A model generated the notes under the pieces. It had not been told where the DNA came from, made no database searches, and was given only the letters and a program-made list of their open reading frames with translations. Below are positions 63,961-64,000 of a stretch of 64,000 nt of DNA, piece by piece (the stretch's first letter is position 1; each line of letters opens with the position of its first letter). The position numbers were made by a program, and so were the translations under genes. This DNA comes from Synaphobranchus kaupii (lineage: Eukaryota > Chordata > Actinopteri > Anguilliformes > Synaphobranchidae). The stretch is from contig CM056379.1 of the NCBI GenBank assembly GCA_029718625.1, forward strand, positions 61,717,626 through 61,781,625. Reading direction: 5' to 3'.

Positions 63961-64000
63961 CCTGCTCGACCACTTCGCTCTTCTACAGCAGGGCGACTGG

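Larger units (their letters stand above)
61441..64000 (+). mobile_element. L2 LINE with 5' region, RT core deleted, cut by window end
   Basis: The endonuclease ORF (61780-62805) is followed by RT domains 0-2 and then directly by the RT C-terminus; the middle including the catalytic motif is missing. The 3' part matches 1580-1910 and 21780-21830. The start is uncertain; 61441-61779 may be the 5' UTR. The element continues beyond 64000. Confidence 0.85.

Overview
The window reads as teleost fish genomic DNA that is almost entirely transposable elements, mostly broken and nested. The evidence is the element mix: L2-type LINEs with the fish 3' tail (CGCTTTGGATAAAAGCGTCTGC followed by ATGTA repeats), Sleeping-Beauty-like and other Tc1 elements, PIF/Harbinger-like and hAT miniature elements, Ty3/gypsy LTRs, a DIRS-type element and an endogenous retrovirus. 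I found no host protein-coding gene, rRNA or CRISPR array. Species cannot be fixed from this sequence.

1-7.8 kb: a solo LTR (55-1443, target duplication GTTCC) carrying an internal 74-bp tandem repeat; a 5'-truncated L2 LINE; a 358-bp tandem repeat; two tRNA-like sequences; a decayed Tc1 transposase start; and an exon-like ORF resembling the zinc-ribbon head of Mutator-like transposases. 7.8-18.4 kb: a Sleeping-Beauty-type element with a giant palindrome, split by a LINE; a Tc1 transposase pseudogene; a sushi-like Ty3/gypsy LTR plus gag, itself hit by a solo LTR (target duplication TATAG); and a minus-strand CR1/L2-type LINE with an SGNH-esterase ORF1, interrupted by a Harbinger-like element and by another L2 tail. 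18.4-22.9 kb: a minus-strand Ty3/gypsy element (gag, RT, RNase H, integrase) with few breaks, interrupted by an L2 tail.

22.9-32.6 kb: a collapsed Tc1 element, a 1.7-kb terminal-inverted-repeat element with TTA target duplications and an internal hairpin, nested miniature elements, and a second copy of the TATAG-type solo LTR in the opposite orientation (target duplication ATTTG). 32.9-42.5 kb: a DIRS-type tyrosine-recombinase retrotransposon on the minus strand. It keeps both inverted terminal repeats, the internal complementary region, an RT and a decayed tyrosine recombinase. It also carries a Sleeping-Beauty-type fragment, an L2 with a long RT ORF, and a ~125-170-bp tandem array. 42.5-51.6 kb: mostly unrecognised AT-rich DNA with clean miniature elements: a 250-bp TIR element, a Tc1 deletion derivative, an hAT-like element with a perfect 8-bp duplication, and a 255-bp TTA element.

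51.6-60.5 kb: a solo LTR (target duplication CATCC) split by a minus-strand endogenous retrovirus. The provirus has two very similar LTRs, a primer-binding site and a polypurine tract, and parts of gag, RT, RNase H and integrase, but no visible env. 60.5-64 kb: a palindromic foldback element, a gypsy integrase fragment, and a plus-strand L2 with an endonuclease ORF whose RT catalytic core is deleted; it runs off the window end.

The elements do not form a cooperating pathway. The value of the window is its insertion stratigraphy, which can be read from target-site duplications.
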